Source of the DNA: Ceratopteris richardii
Lineage: Eukaryota > Streptophyta > Polypodiopsida > Polypodiales > Pteridaceae
DNA: 64,000 bases
Direction of reading: 5' to 3'
Assembly: GCA_020310875.1 (NCBI GenBank)
Contig: CM035432.1
Location: 91,293,018-91,357,017 of the forward strand
Part shown: positions 36,873 to 47,180 of the stretch, piece by piece
Layout of the letters: the number at the start of each line of letters is the position of its first letter
Position numbering within the stretch: position 1 is the stretch's first letter
The notes under the pieces: model-generated
The model's database searches: none
Told to the model about the DNA's origin: nothing
What the model saw: only the letters and a program-made list of their open reading frames with translations
Translations under genes and position numbers: made by a program

Positions 36873-37320
36873 TTTTTTTTTGAGAAAAACAGGAAAGTAA
36901 ATTAATAAAGGAAGTTACAGACTGTGCTCAGGGCAAGAGCCACCAAAGCAGAACAGTTACAAAAAGAGGGCCATATCAAGCCTTTGCTGGGAGTACAATG
37001 AGGATAGAATGTTTCTCCAAGCAGAAGACTTATGCTCAGCCATAAGATTGGAGAAATTCACATTATACAAGGGGGCAGAAGCAATTTTTTGAATACAGAC
37101 AAGGGAGACACTTCTAAGCTTATTAGACAGGGACCTAAGGTAATTTCTTTTCCCATTATTCAGAGTAGCATTGTTTCTACTCAACCAGATGTGCCAGAGT
37201 ATGTGCCCTCTCCAAATATTCCAGAGCAAAATGTCCAGATTCCTGCAGCATCCAAGTAAAACATCCCATTTGTTGAGTTGGGGGAGCTTTTTACTATGCA
37301 GGTAGCTCTCAACAGGTTTG
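36873..37320 (-). mobile_element. 3' end of a second LINE family
   Basis: A T-run at 36,870-36,880 represents the poly(A) tail. Minus-strand translation of 37,229-36,960 gives WNIWRGHILWHIWLSRNNATLNNGK and a terminal MAEHKSSAWRN segment, as found after the zinc-binding region in plant LINEs. The 3' UTR does not match the main LINE family in this window, so it is a different lineage. It lies about 250 bp upstream of the receptor-kinase start. Confidence 0.7.
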
Positions 37321-37572
37321 GAATTGGTCTACTCAAGAAAGTCACTTGTTGAATTTGGTGTTCGAAAACATTAGAAATTTAGAATTATGAATGATGAAGT
37401 TTGTTGAATTTGGTATTCGAAAACATCAGAATCATGACTCACAAAGTGTGAGAGCCTCACGAGTTGCGTCACTCTCCTTGGACGTGGATACCCTCAGGCT
37501 TGGACTGTGTTTCCCAAACCCTCTCGCTCAAGCTCCGCCCACTCTGCTTCTCAATCTCACTTCCGAGCCCTT
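37321..37572 (+). promoter_or_regulatory. Presumed promoter and 5' UTR of the lectin receptor kinase
   Basis: A piece of about 55 bp containing gttgaatttggt and tcgaaaacat is present twice (37,346 and 37,401). From about 37,500 the sequence becomes CT-rich and GC-richer (ccctctcgctcaagctccg), like a 5' UTR. No canonical TATA box is seen, so the transcription start is not located. Confidence 0.3.
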
Positions 37573-39591
37573 ATGACTCTGGTCCGTTCCGCCTCCTATG
37601 GCGTCGTTCCAAAACTCAAGCTTGGCGAGCGGCACTGGGTGGAATACCTGCGTGACCAGCTGCTCCCCCTTGTCTTCTCAGCCACCATCTTCTTTTTTGG
37701 TATGATGCAGCAGCTGCCATGCTTCTCAGAGGGCCTCCAGTTTGACTACCACTCCTTCGTGCAGAACGATCGCAACCTTAAATTTTCCGCCAACTCCAAT
37801 GTTGATTATCTGTCCCTGCAGGTAACCCGAAACTCTGGATCCTTCGATGAGTCCAACAGCTCGGGCCAGATCACCTACGCGCAGCCCCTGCAACTCTGGA
37901 GCCGCGATCAGAACTACTCCGCTTCCTTCAGTACTAAATTCCTTATGAACATATCGCCCATCAGGGGAGGCGGCACAAATGCCACCGGCGGCGGCGTAAC
38001 CTTCATGCTCAGCTCTTCTCCCGCGTTTGATACTCTCCCTGGTAGCTTCGGCGAATGGCTTGGCCTCTTTGATGGCGGCGACAACCAGCAGGACGCACAG
38101 CGGGTTGGGATTGAGTTCGACACGTTCAAGGACAGCTTCGATCCAGACAACAATCATGTAGGAATCGACGTCAACGGCAGCGTTCACTCCATTTATGTAG
38201 CATCGCTCAGTCCGACAGTTTCGCTCACAACTTCCAGCGTTTCCAATACGATGGGCATTAATACGAGCGTATGGATCGAATACGATGGCAATCTCCACAT
38301 CCTCAGCGTCTACCTCGAAAACCAAGGAGATAACATCTTGACGAAGCCGTCGAAACCCGCCATATATCAGAACATTGACCTACGTCATTATCTTCCAGAG
38401 GTCATCTACGTCGGATTCTCCGCGTCACTGGGCACAATCCTTGAAGGCCACTGCATTGAGCGCTGGGCTTTTAACTCCACAGATCCCCCTTCGGGCCCGC
38501 GTTCTTCTGCGGGCTTGATAATTGGGTTAACCCTCGGCGGACTTGCGGTTGTCCTGGTAGCAGTTACGCTAGCGTGCGCTTGTCTCAGAAGGAGCAGAAA
38601 TAGTACTTTTTCGTTAGATGATCTAGGTTCTCTGCATTATGGGCCGCGGAAGTTCTCCTATAGAGATCTAAAGAAGGCAACAAATGGCTTCGCTGACGAC
38701 CGCAGACTGGGGCAAGGAGCTTTCGGTGAGGTATACAAGGGGGAAATCTTATCTAGAAATGGCATCCTTATGCAGGTTGCTGTGAAGTTGCTATCGCGGA
38801 AATCCAAGCAGGGAGAACGCGAATTTAGGACAGAGATAATGAGCATGGGTAGGATGAAGCATAGACATCTTGTGCAGCTGCTTGGATGGAGCTATGAAGG
38901 GAAACGATTAATGCTCGTCTATGAGTACATGCCGAAAGGAAGTTTGGATCAATGGTTAAGGCCAAAACGGGGAGGGGTGGAGGTAATGGGGTGGGACAGA
39001 AGATACCATGTGATGAAAGGGGTGGCAGCAGGCCTCCTTTATCTTCATGAAGAGTGGGAGATGGTGGTAATACACAGGGATCTCAAGCCCAGCAATGTGA
39101 TGCTGGACGACGAGTTTAATGCACGCATCGGTGACTTTGGCCTTGCCAAGTTTATTGATATGCAGGAAGATGTACACAAGACAGCCACCATCGCCGGCAC
39201 GCCCGGCTACATCGCTCCCGAGTGCATTGAGCAGGGGGTGGTGAGCAAGGAGAGCGACATCTACAGTCTGGGAGCCATCGCTGTGGAGCTTGCCACAGGG
39301 CATCGCATCTCCGCGAGCTTACTCTACTCCCTATCGCTACAGATGAAAGAGGGGAGGTTCCAGGAGGTTGCCGACTCTCGTCTGCCCAACTTCGACGACA
39401 CACAGCTCGAGATTCTTCTCCGCCTGGGGCTTGCCTGTTGCCATCCCGATCCTCTAAAACGGCCCTCGATACGCCAGGTGATGCACGCTCTTTCGTCTGT
39501 TGAAGGAACGTTCTCACCTTCTCCTGTGGACGTGAGTTGTTTTTCCAGCCAACTGGACGAATACGGCATCAGTATCAACAATTACTGTTGA
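37573..39591 (+). CDS. L-type lectin receptor-like kinase
   Basis: Predicted plasma-membrane receptor serine/threonine kinase: legume-lectin ectodomain outside, RD kinase inside, intronless. Residues are numbered from the upstream in-frame Met at 37,507 (694 aa). I prefer Met23 at 37,573 (672 aa), because 37,500-37,572 looks like 5' UTR. Hydrophobic signal region about 52-67 (LLPLVFSATIFFFG). Lectin domain about 77-323, beginning LQFDYHSF, with metal-site-like EFDTFKDSFDPDNNH (203-217). Transmembrane helix about 335-359. Kinase about 386-664: LGQGAFGEV (401-409), Lys427 in VAVK, HRDLKPSN (523-530), DFG (543-545), APE (570-572), Arg652. Between subdomains IX and X it lacks roughly a dozen residues usual in the family (the VNLVDWVW-like part). 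All catalytic residues are present. GC content is well above its surroundings. In this family such receptors act in defence or carbohydrate sensing; the ligand here is unknown. Confidence 0.93.
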   Translation: MTLVRSASYGVVPKLKLGERHWVEYLRDQLLPLVFSATIFFFGMMQQLPCFSEGLQFDYHSFVQNDRNLKFSANSNVDYLSLQVTRNSGSFDESNSSGQITYAQPLQLWSRDQNYSASFSTKFLMNISPIRGGGTNATGGGVTFMLSSSPAFDTLPGSFGEWLGLFDGGDNQQDAQRVGIEFDTFKDSFDPDNNHVGIDVNGSVHSIYVASLSPTVSLTTSSVSNTMGINTSVWIEYDGNLHILSVYLENQGDNILTKPSKPAIYQNIDLRHYLPEVIYVGFSASLGTILEGHCIERWAFNSTDPPSGPRSSAGLIIGLTLGGLAVVLVAVTLACACLRRSRNSTFSLDDLGSLHYGPRKFSYRDLKKATNGFADDRRLGQGAFGEVYKGEILSRNGILMQVAVKLLSRKSKQGEREFRTEIMSMGRMKHRHLVQLLGWSYEGKRLMLVYEYMPKGSLDQWLRPKRGGVEVMGWDRRYHVMKGVAAGLLYLHEEWEMVVIHRDLKPSNVMLDDEFNARIGDFGLAKFIDMQEDVHKTATIAGTPGYIAPECIEQGVVSKESDIYSLGAIAVELATGHRISASLLYSLSLQMKEGRFQEVADSRLPNFDDTQLEILLRLGLACCHPDPLKRPSIRQVMHALSSVEGTFSPSPVDVSCFSSQLDEYGISINNYC

Positions 39592-39784
39592 ACGCTTCCG
39601 TATTTCTGTATTCTGACCTCCAAACCACACTCGAACAGAATCGTGCAATGCCTATGTCCAGTAATCTGGTAATCTGCCAATTTCCAGTAATCTGTTAATC
39701 TGATGTCTGCCTTCTTCCAGTGATCTTTATTGTTCTTGGAAGGTGGAAATCTGTCTCAGATCGGAGATGGAAATCTTCATTGTT
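39592..39784 (+). other. 3' UTR region of the receptor kinase
   Basis: It contains a short motif, ccagtaatctg/ccagtgatct, repeated three to four times (39,659-39,725). It is interrupted by a minus-strand LINE at 39,785. No polyadenylation signal is certain before the LINE; aataaa at 39,796 lies inside the LINE. Confidence 0.4.
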
Positions 39785-40206
39785 CTTTTTTTTTAAATAA
39801 AAGGAAGTTCGGCTTAGCCTAATCTCCCGGACTTTAATTAAAATAAAGAAAAAAAGTTACAAGTGAGTGGGACTAGTGCCCATGGGACCCCTCAAATCCC
39901 ACACTGCAGGGGAGGAGTATGGCCAGCTAGAGAGCATTACAAATGAGTCGGATAAATTTATCATCACCCTCATGTGGGACCCATTTGGGTTTCAACTTGT
40001 TGTTTTCGAGGAGATAAATACAGTGATGTCTAAACGGTGGAGATCTCTTATTTCGGGAGATCCTTTTACCTAGGAGAAACAAGGATTTCTCGATCGACCA
40101 TTCCTTAGGAGTTTGGCCAAAATTGACAGCACATCTCTCCCTCCAAATCTTCCAGAGAGTCTCACCTTTGATGGCATTCTTTGAAAGGTGGAAATCTGTC
40201 TCAGAT
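39740..40206 (-). mobile_element. Short LINE insertion with target-site duplication, 3' of the kinase
   Basis: A T-run (39,786-39,794) followed by the family's 3' terminus, closely matching the reverse complement of 36,250-36,585, forms a 5'-truncated copy of about 400 bp. The 22-bp flanks are identical: 39,740-39,761 and 40,185-40,206 both read aaggtggaaatctg and then tctcagat. This is a textbook target-primed insertion, young compared with the other LINE pieces. It sits about 150 bp beyond the stop codon, probably within or just past the 3' UTR. Confidence 0.9.
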
Positions 40207-40959
40207 TAGAGATCTTCCTGTACTTGTATTATTTTCTGTGTACAGATAGGGGACTGTGACAGTCCCTGTATCTATTCATGACTTTTCAGTGCAAGAGAAG
40301 TTTACTCTGCGGTGCCAAATTGTGTGCAACTATGAGACATAATAGTGCATGTGGATGCCGCTTCCCATTACGCCAAGCTCTCATTGCCGACCTTTGTAAG
40401 CTCGTTTGAAAGTAATATAAAAAACGCTTTCTTGTGCAATCACCTTGATGTTCAGTGTACGTTTTTTTTGCGCATGCCTTGGGCTTGCCCTCTCGTGTAT
40501 CTTGGGCGTTTGGGGACATTTCAGGACGTCTCAAGGACTACCATCCTCAATTGCATGTATATTACACTGTGGCTTTCCCTGATTTGCAGACTAATGCACA
40601 ATAGAAATATACCATTTATCAGCTCTCTCTCTCTGATTGAAGTAAAATGTGCGCTTATTACACACTATATTACTTTTGAGAGAGTCGGATATGTTGTGCT
40701 CTATAAGAAGTCACTTTCTTGTCGTAAATAAGCAATATTGGGAGAAAGAATGAAATGTTTATCTACTTGATAACATGATCGATGGACAGGTTTGCATTTT
40801 GAAATGAGAAGTATTCAGCGTTTTTGGAGATGGAGATGACATTCACTTGTTAAGAAGCAGGGTCTGTCATTCCAGAACCCAAGTCCTCTCATTTTATTGC
40901 ATTCTCAAGAGTTCAAATTATCAAAGGGCAATTTGTACTAGACAAAGCATTTTGAAGAG
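40207..40959. other. Non-coding interval downstream of the kinase
   Basis: It probably contains the remainder of the original 3' flank (right target-site copy onward). No gene, RNA or transposon signature is recognised. A 128-codon plus-strand frame at 40,345-40,731 has no family features. Confidence 0.35.
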
Positions 40960-41300
40960 TTTATAACATTCGAGAACATCAAAAAATCATCTCGATCCCT
41001 TCACCCTAGAATTTGCGGAGGAGGAATGCATTGAAAGAACACATAAAAAAACAAGAAGCATGTAATCAAAGCACACAATATCTCACTTACTTTTGCGTGT
41101 ACAACGATAAATAGCCCATTAGGGTTATGGATGTATATGCAAGCCAAGGTATGAAACTTGTTAAAGAAGGAAAAAGCTGTGCTAGTAGTCCTAAGTGTGC
41201 ACACACACGATTACTAGGCAATGTGGATTGAGATCAATCCGAAAAAAATAAGAGTAAGCTTAAAGATTTTTAAAAAGCTTCAAACTTCTCATCATTATTG
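40960..41300 (-). mobile_element. Copia B 3' LTR remnant with short internal piece
   Basis: In minus-strand orientation, 41,225-40,960 aligns with the Copia B LTR (gcttgcatata, aaccctaatggg, gtacac blocks). The adjoining 41,230-41,300 matches 16,740-16,800, including aaaagcttcaaacttctc. It is therefore the 3' end of a third Copia B copy, not a solo LTR. Confidence 0.65.
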
Positions 41301-42352
41301 TATGCAACTCTCCTAAGTTTGACAACCCTTCTAAGTGAGGCATGTTGCAATAGAAATTCCTCGTATAATGAAATGTTAAATCATCACTCATACCATCGTT
41401 GGTGTATGTCACACAAGAAACTAATTTATGCGGCTTGAAGCAATGCATATTGATTGCATAAAAAATGAGTTTATCGTTATAGAGCACTAGCGTGAAAAAT
41501 GGAAAAAAATGGATTGCATCAGGATTTTAATTAGTTGTGATTATGCTCGTCAAATCATCTTTCAAAATTCTTGTGGAGGTTCATTTAGAATGTTTCTTAC
41601 ACAAATATATCATATTTATTAAACTTTGGGTGACAATCATGAGAAGTGATATGCCTGAAAGTCTGTGTCCATTGGAGCTTTCACAAATTTGAACTCCTTC
41701 CTCTTGTTCTTGAAGCTATATAATGTGCTTTCAGTACATGTCCTTTTTTTACTCGAGTCTCTGAAAGAGTCTTTCGAATACTCTCTTTTCTGTGATTCAC
41801 AATGCACTGCTCATGGAGAACTTCCATCCAAACATGCTCGCTATGCTTTTGACCTCTAAAATCATGTATGATAAGTTCCATGCAGTTGGGCTAATTCAAG
41901 AGTATGCAACAATGAGAAAGGTATTTCAAAGAGCTTTGGAACCGTTTGAAGCTGAAACATTCACTACAAGAAGTCTCTACTAACTACTAATGCGACACAA
42001 TTTCATCGCTTGTCGATTGTTTGCTTCATCATATATAGCATCACATGTGGATCATCAATTATATGAGTATCTTATTAGTAGTTAAAGCCATATGAATATT
42101 GATGTTTAAAAAATTATCCCATATGCGAGGCTTTTTATTTGCATCGCTTATGTGATGCTTGTAGTCCTTGCTTATGGGATGCTTGTTTTGTTGTCATCTC
42201 ATCACTTTTCCAGTTGGTTAAATGATGTTGTATCATCCCTTATGTGACAATTCTTCTAGTGAAAACAAAAAGAAGCACATTGCTCTTTGCTTAGTCATTC
42301 TACATGCATCTGATTGAAGAGAAAACAAATGTTCATATCTATGCAAATGATC
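41301..42352. other. AT-rich interval without a supported gene
   Basis: Possible extension of the Copia B remnant is not detectable past 41,300. Nothing else is recognised. Confidence 0.35.
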
Positions 42353-42462
42353 TCTCTCTATCTCTTGTTGTTTCTCTTTGTCTTTCTCACTCTCTCTATA
42401 TTTCTCTCTCTCTCTCTCTATCTATTTCTTTCTCTCTCTCTCTCTCTATCTCTCTATTTTAG
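42353..42462. repeat. CT-rich microsatellite
   Basis: (CT)n with TA and TT interruptions on the plus strand. Confidence 0.9.
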
Positions 42463-42593
42463 CTTCTCCAAGAGGTTCACCGATCAAAGTATATGGCTAA
42501 TTAATGTAAGTACAACTTTAATTTTTTTATACATTTTAATTTTTCTCATAAATTGTCATACACATGCATATATACATAAGTTAATATATATAC

Positions 42594-43330
<737 letters not shown>

Positions 43331-44064
43331 ACATACTATTACAGGGTGGTGGGCTCACCCTGAACATGTCAATTCAATTGTACAACTACTACCACCATAG
43401 CCTATATATATATGCAGATCAACAACAAGATAGGATGATAGAGAGACATACCTGACAACATTCATATGTGAATTGCAAGACATGAGTGCTTGTCCATTCT
43501 CATTATTAATTCCTTTATTTATAAAAAGTTAATGTACCCATTCATATGAGTCTTGCATCCCTTCATAACTGCTCTTCAAAGGGCGTTCAATTTGAACCTT
43601 AATTAAGCTAATTTTAGGTGCAACAGGCCAACCATAAGGTGATAGAGATGCTCCCCTAGCAGTCGCACGTGCAGTGGAGTCAAGCCAACACAATGTTTAC
43701 CAATGTTCTATGTTTATTACATGCAATTACACTATGGAATGTTGCTTTCACCAACCAAAGTGCATGGTCAAATCATGGTATGGAAGGCAAAAACAACTCC
43801 ATATGTATCTGGACATGTTATGTAAAGGAGAAGCAAAGTATAGTGTATAGGATGGTAGCCAAGACATACAATCTACTCCTCACTTACACAATAAGTCAAC
43901 CATCTTAAATGCTCTATATGCAAATAGAAAGTGGTTGGGCAAGATTCATCTCATCATTTACATGAGTAACACAGTCACAGGAATAGATAAATCAAAATCC
44001 TTTCTCCATATGAGAACAACAGGATAGCATGCAAATATGAAATGAGAGCATGCAATTTGATTCA
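43331..44064. other. Interval between the microsatellite and the unknown coding relic
   Basis: No recognisable gene. A plus-strand frame at 43,669-43,908 lacks support. Confidence 0.35.
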
Positions 44065-45657
44065 TCACCTCATAAGAGATACACTTTCCCAATGCCAATC
44101 CCGACCATAATTCATTACATCCAAATAGGAACTACCCAAAGCCACAATCTCATCACAAGGCTTAGTACGCAGAACAAACTTATGCTTATGGGATTCCTTC
44201 CAACCATAAGTTAAGTAAACATCATAACAATTTTTTTTTGGGTCGCATTGGTACAATGGTGCAACATACTCATAAAATATTAGATATATTTGAGCATATC
44301 TCTCAATCAAGAGCATAGTATCATTATCATTATCATGTGTGAGTTTATTTTCATCATGTACATTATGTTTCATATATATGGAAGATACATCATGGGTGCT
44401 TATGAAAACATGAGAATTATCCATCTTATAGTCATCAAAGAGAATGTCATGCTTTTTAATATTCTTAGCACATGGAGGCTTTACATCATCATCATCATAA
44501 TCATCATCATCATCATAATCATCAGAAATAGCTAGAGAAGAGGGATAAAAAATACAAGAATCATCATGAATACTTTTATCATCATCAAAAATAGAATGAC
44601 CATTGTCATGGGAAATAGTATCATCAATAGAAGCAAAGGTATTATCATCATGATCAATCATAGGTTCCTTTTGTATCAATGAATCATCATGCATAATTTC
44701 AATCTCTTTCGTAATCAAGCACAAAGATGGATCATCACTATCATGAATTATTTAATTATGAGAAATTGTATGTTCATTATCACCAAGAGGGGAAGAAGAA
44801 TCATTGTTCTGATCATGCATCATCATAGGGGGAGGAATGGCAGATTGCAAAACACATTTCCTTTCATCATATTGTGTGGAATTATAATGTATATGCTCAT
44901 TAATCAACTTGATATACATCATTGTGAAACTGGTACCACAACAAGTTCTATTTTGCAAAGTAGACAACATGCAATCCCTTAGCATCTCACATGCATTATC
45001 AAATAGAAAAACCATACGATCATCAATGCAAGTATTAACGTCCTTATCATGTGCGTGTATCTTATCATGAAAGGATTGTCTCAATTTATCCACCATAGAC
45101 ACAAATTTTATTTGATAAAAGGTATTCCCATAAAATGAATATTTTCTTGACATTACTAAGTTAAAGAACTCCCATGCAAAAGGGTAAAAACAATGTGCTT
45201 TGTGATCCAAACATGTGCCCTTACATCCATGAAGAAAAGAACATCGAGTGATAGTGTGATCAAACTCCAAACATAAGGGGAAAAATGGTTCATACATATA
45301 TCTACAAATAGTCATGACTTTTGAGAGATCATGCATAAGTGTATCTCATGGTTTCATGCAATGGTCAAACAATTTAGGAAGCATACATGTGTATTCCATT
45401 CCTAAGGTGTATCATTCATATGCGCTTTATCAACCATAAAAGATTTCTCAAACATAACTAGTTTTCAATATAATTCATTTCCATCCCCTTCCATCCCCTT
45501 CGATACCCTCATAAAAAGAAGTAAGTGTGTTCAATACATTCCCAAAACAAAGGCAACTACATAGTCCTTTACATGCTTTCATGGAATGAAATAGACATTG
45601 AGCTACCCCATGATCTAGGGCTAGGGCCTCACAAAATGTGCATGGGAAATCTTTCAC
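44065..45657 (-). pseudogene. Unknown His/Asp/Cys-rich protein, decayed
   Basis: Three open stretches lie in the same minus-strand frame: 45,657-45,475 (60 codons), 45,336-44,752 (194 codons) and 44,724-44,065 (219 codons). They are separated by isolated stops, with one frame-damaged zone at 45,475-45,337. The N-terminal part is Cys/His-rich (KDFPCTFCEALALDHGVAQC; RCSFLHGCKGTCLDHKAHC). The middle has a disordered Asp/His-rich stretch (DDDDDYDDDD near 44,500). The C-terminus looks folded (YDVYLTYGWKESHKHKF; GSSYLDVMNYGRDWHWES). About 530 codons are recoverable. I do not recognise the family. It may be an accessory reading frame of a large LTR element, since such frames are often found in plant repeats. 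Confidence 0.5.
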
Positions 45658-45778
45658 AAATACTATTATGAAATCATGCTTTCCTCATAAAATCATTAGG
45701 ATATAGATAGCTATGCATATGTATACTTGGAGCAATTGCAGAGGATGTATGGTATGCCAACACAAAATTTAATAGATT

Positions 45779-45823
45779 CTCTCTCTCTCTCTCTTTCTTT
45801 CTCTCTCTTTCTTTCTCTCTCTT

Positions 45824-45853
<30 letters not shown>
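45779..45853. repeat. (CT)n/(CTTT)n then (CA)n microsatellite
   Basis: CT-rich sequence at 45,779-45,830 is followed by alternating AC to 45,853. Confidence 0.95.
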
Positions 45854-45854
<1 letters not shown>

Positions 45855-45967
45855 GAATGTGTGTTCTCCTGGTGGACTCTCCATCTCTCCCATGATAATA
45901 GATAGTTGCAGCCTTTCGATAGGCATTTTGGATGATGGGGTCTACACCTGCAATCAAACCCCATGAG

Positions 45968-46919
45968 TGTTAAAAGTCAAGCTTCAAGCTACAAATTCAT
46001 GGGGAATCTTTTATGGACATGTGGAGCAATCAAAGGAAGCCAAAAGCCACGAGATTCCATCAAGAAAAGTCACTCAACCACTCCCCAATTCATCTCAACT
46101 AAGTCCTCCAAGTTAGGAGGCTGATTGTATCCCGACTTCTTTTGGGCCATCTTCTTGGAGTTTTAGCTCATGTAAAGTGAGCACTAAGTGCTGGAGTTGT
46201 GATAAGCAAGCCCCTTGCTTAAGCTAGCCCCTTGCTTGCTTGTTTGTTTTCTTTTAGTAGGCATATCTATGTGTGTGCGCAGGCAGTGTTGCAACTCTCT
46301 ACCCCTGAGTTGTTAGCATTGGTTCTCCCTCATATTGTATCCATTTGATGTAATTCTTGTCTCATTGGATAGCTATTAGAGTCTATGTTATGCTCACAAA
46401 TTCTCTGGAGCATTCTCTGAGTAATCTGAGAGCAACATTCATTTTAGTGAAGTTGTGTGATTGATATCTCTCTCTGTGTGTAGGCTCTGTTGGAAATATT
46501 TTGCTCTCTGTTGTAAGGGCTGGTTCTCCTTCTCTATTTATCCATTTGCTATGATTTTGGTGTCATTGGGTAGCTACTAGAGTGCTCTAAATTTGACCCA
46601 AGTTGGAGATTCATTCTCTGTATAATCTCGGAGAAAAGCTTGCTGGAGTGAAGTGAGTTCTCTGCTTGACTAGCAGTTGTGAGCATTCAACTAGCTCATG
46701 TTGTAGACATGGTTTCTCTTTGTGTAAGCATCCATTTGAAGTAAAATTTGTCTTGTTGGAAAGCTCTTGGTGTCTACTACAGGTCTACAAAAGCTCACTA
46801 GAGTTCTCTGCATAAGCTCTGAGTAAAAGCACTTTTGGTGTGCAGACATCAAAGAAGGATACCTATGGAGGTCATTCGCGCTTCATTGTTGCTTAGGGGT
46901 TGAGATACTTCCCCCATCA
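45968..46919 (+). mobile_element. 5' LTR of Copia F
   Basis: It begins TGTTAAAAGTCAAGC and ends CCCCCATCA (952 bp). One base later comes TGGTATCAGAGC. The same LTR family is seen at 32,063-33,079 (minus) and, degraded, at 13,632-14,564. Several aggctct/ctctg-rich short repeats are inside. No partner 3' LTR is present because the element is truncated at 50,009. Confidence 0.88.
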
Positions 46920-46920
46920 G

Positions 46921-46932
46921 TGGTATCAGAGC
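46921..46932 (+). promoter_or_regulatory. Primer binding site of Copia F
   Basis: TGGTATCAGAGC is the exact plant Copia sequence complementary to the 3' end of initiator tRNA-Met, directly after the LTR. Confidence 0.92.
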
Positions 46933-47180
46933 ATTTGGGCATCTTGGAGGCATCACATACAAGCAAGAAGACCTCTTGGAGTTGGTGGTTGAAGATTTGC
47001 ATCAACAAAAGCTTCTTGGAGGTAGCTCATATCAAGGGGGAACTATTCTACTCAAAGTTTCAAGAGCACAAGGTGTCCATCTAAGGAAAGCTTTGGATTG
47101 AGGTAACCTCAGAGCCTCATTTTCATTTTACACACATTGGAGCATTAGCCAAGGGCTAGGTCAAGTATCAAAGACTAGAT

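Noticed and set aside
37726..38325. 199-codon minus-strand ORF opposite the lectin domain
   Set aside because: Shadow of the receptor-kinase coding frame in GC-richer DNA; no independent features.
40345..40731. 128-codon ORF downstream of the kinase
   Set aside because: No recognisable domain, signal or homology-like pattern, and no supporting context.
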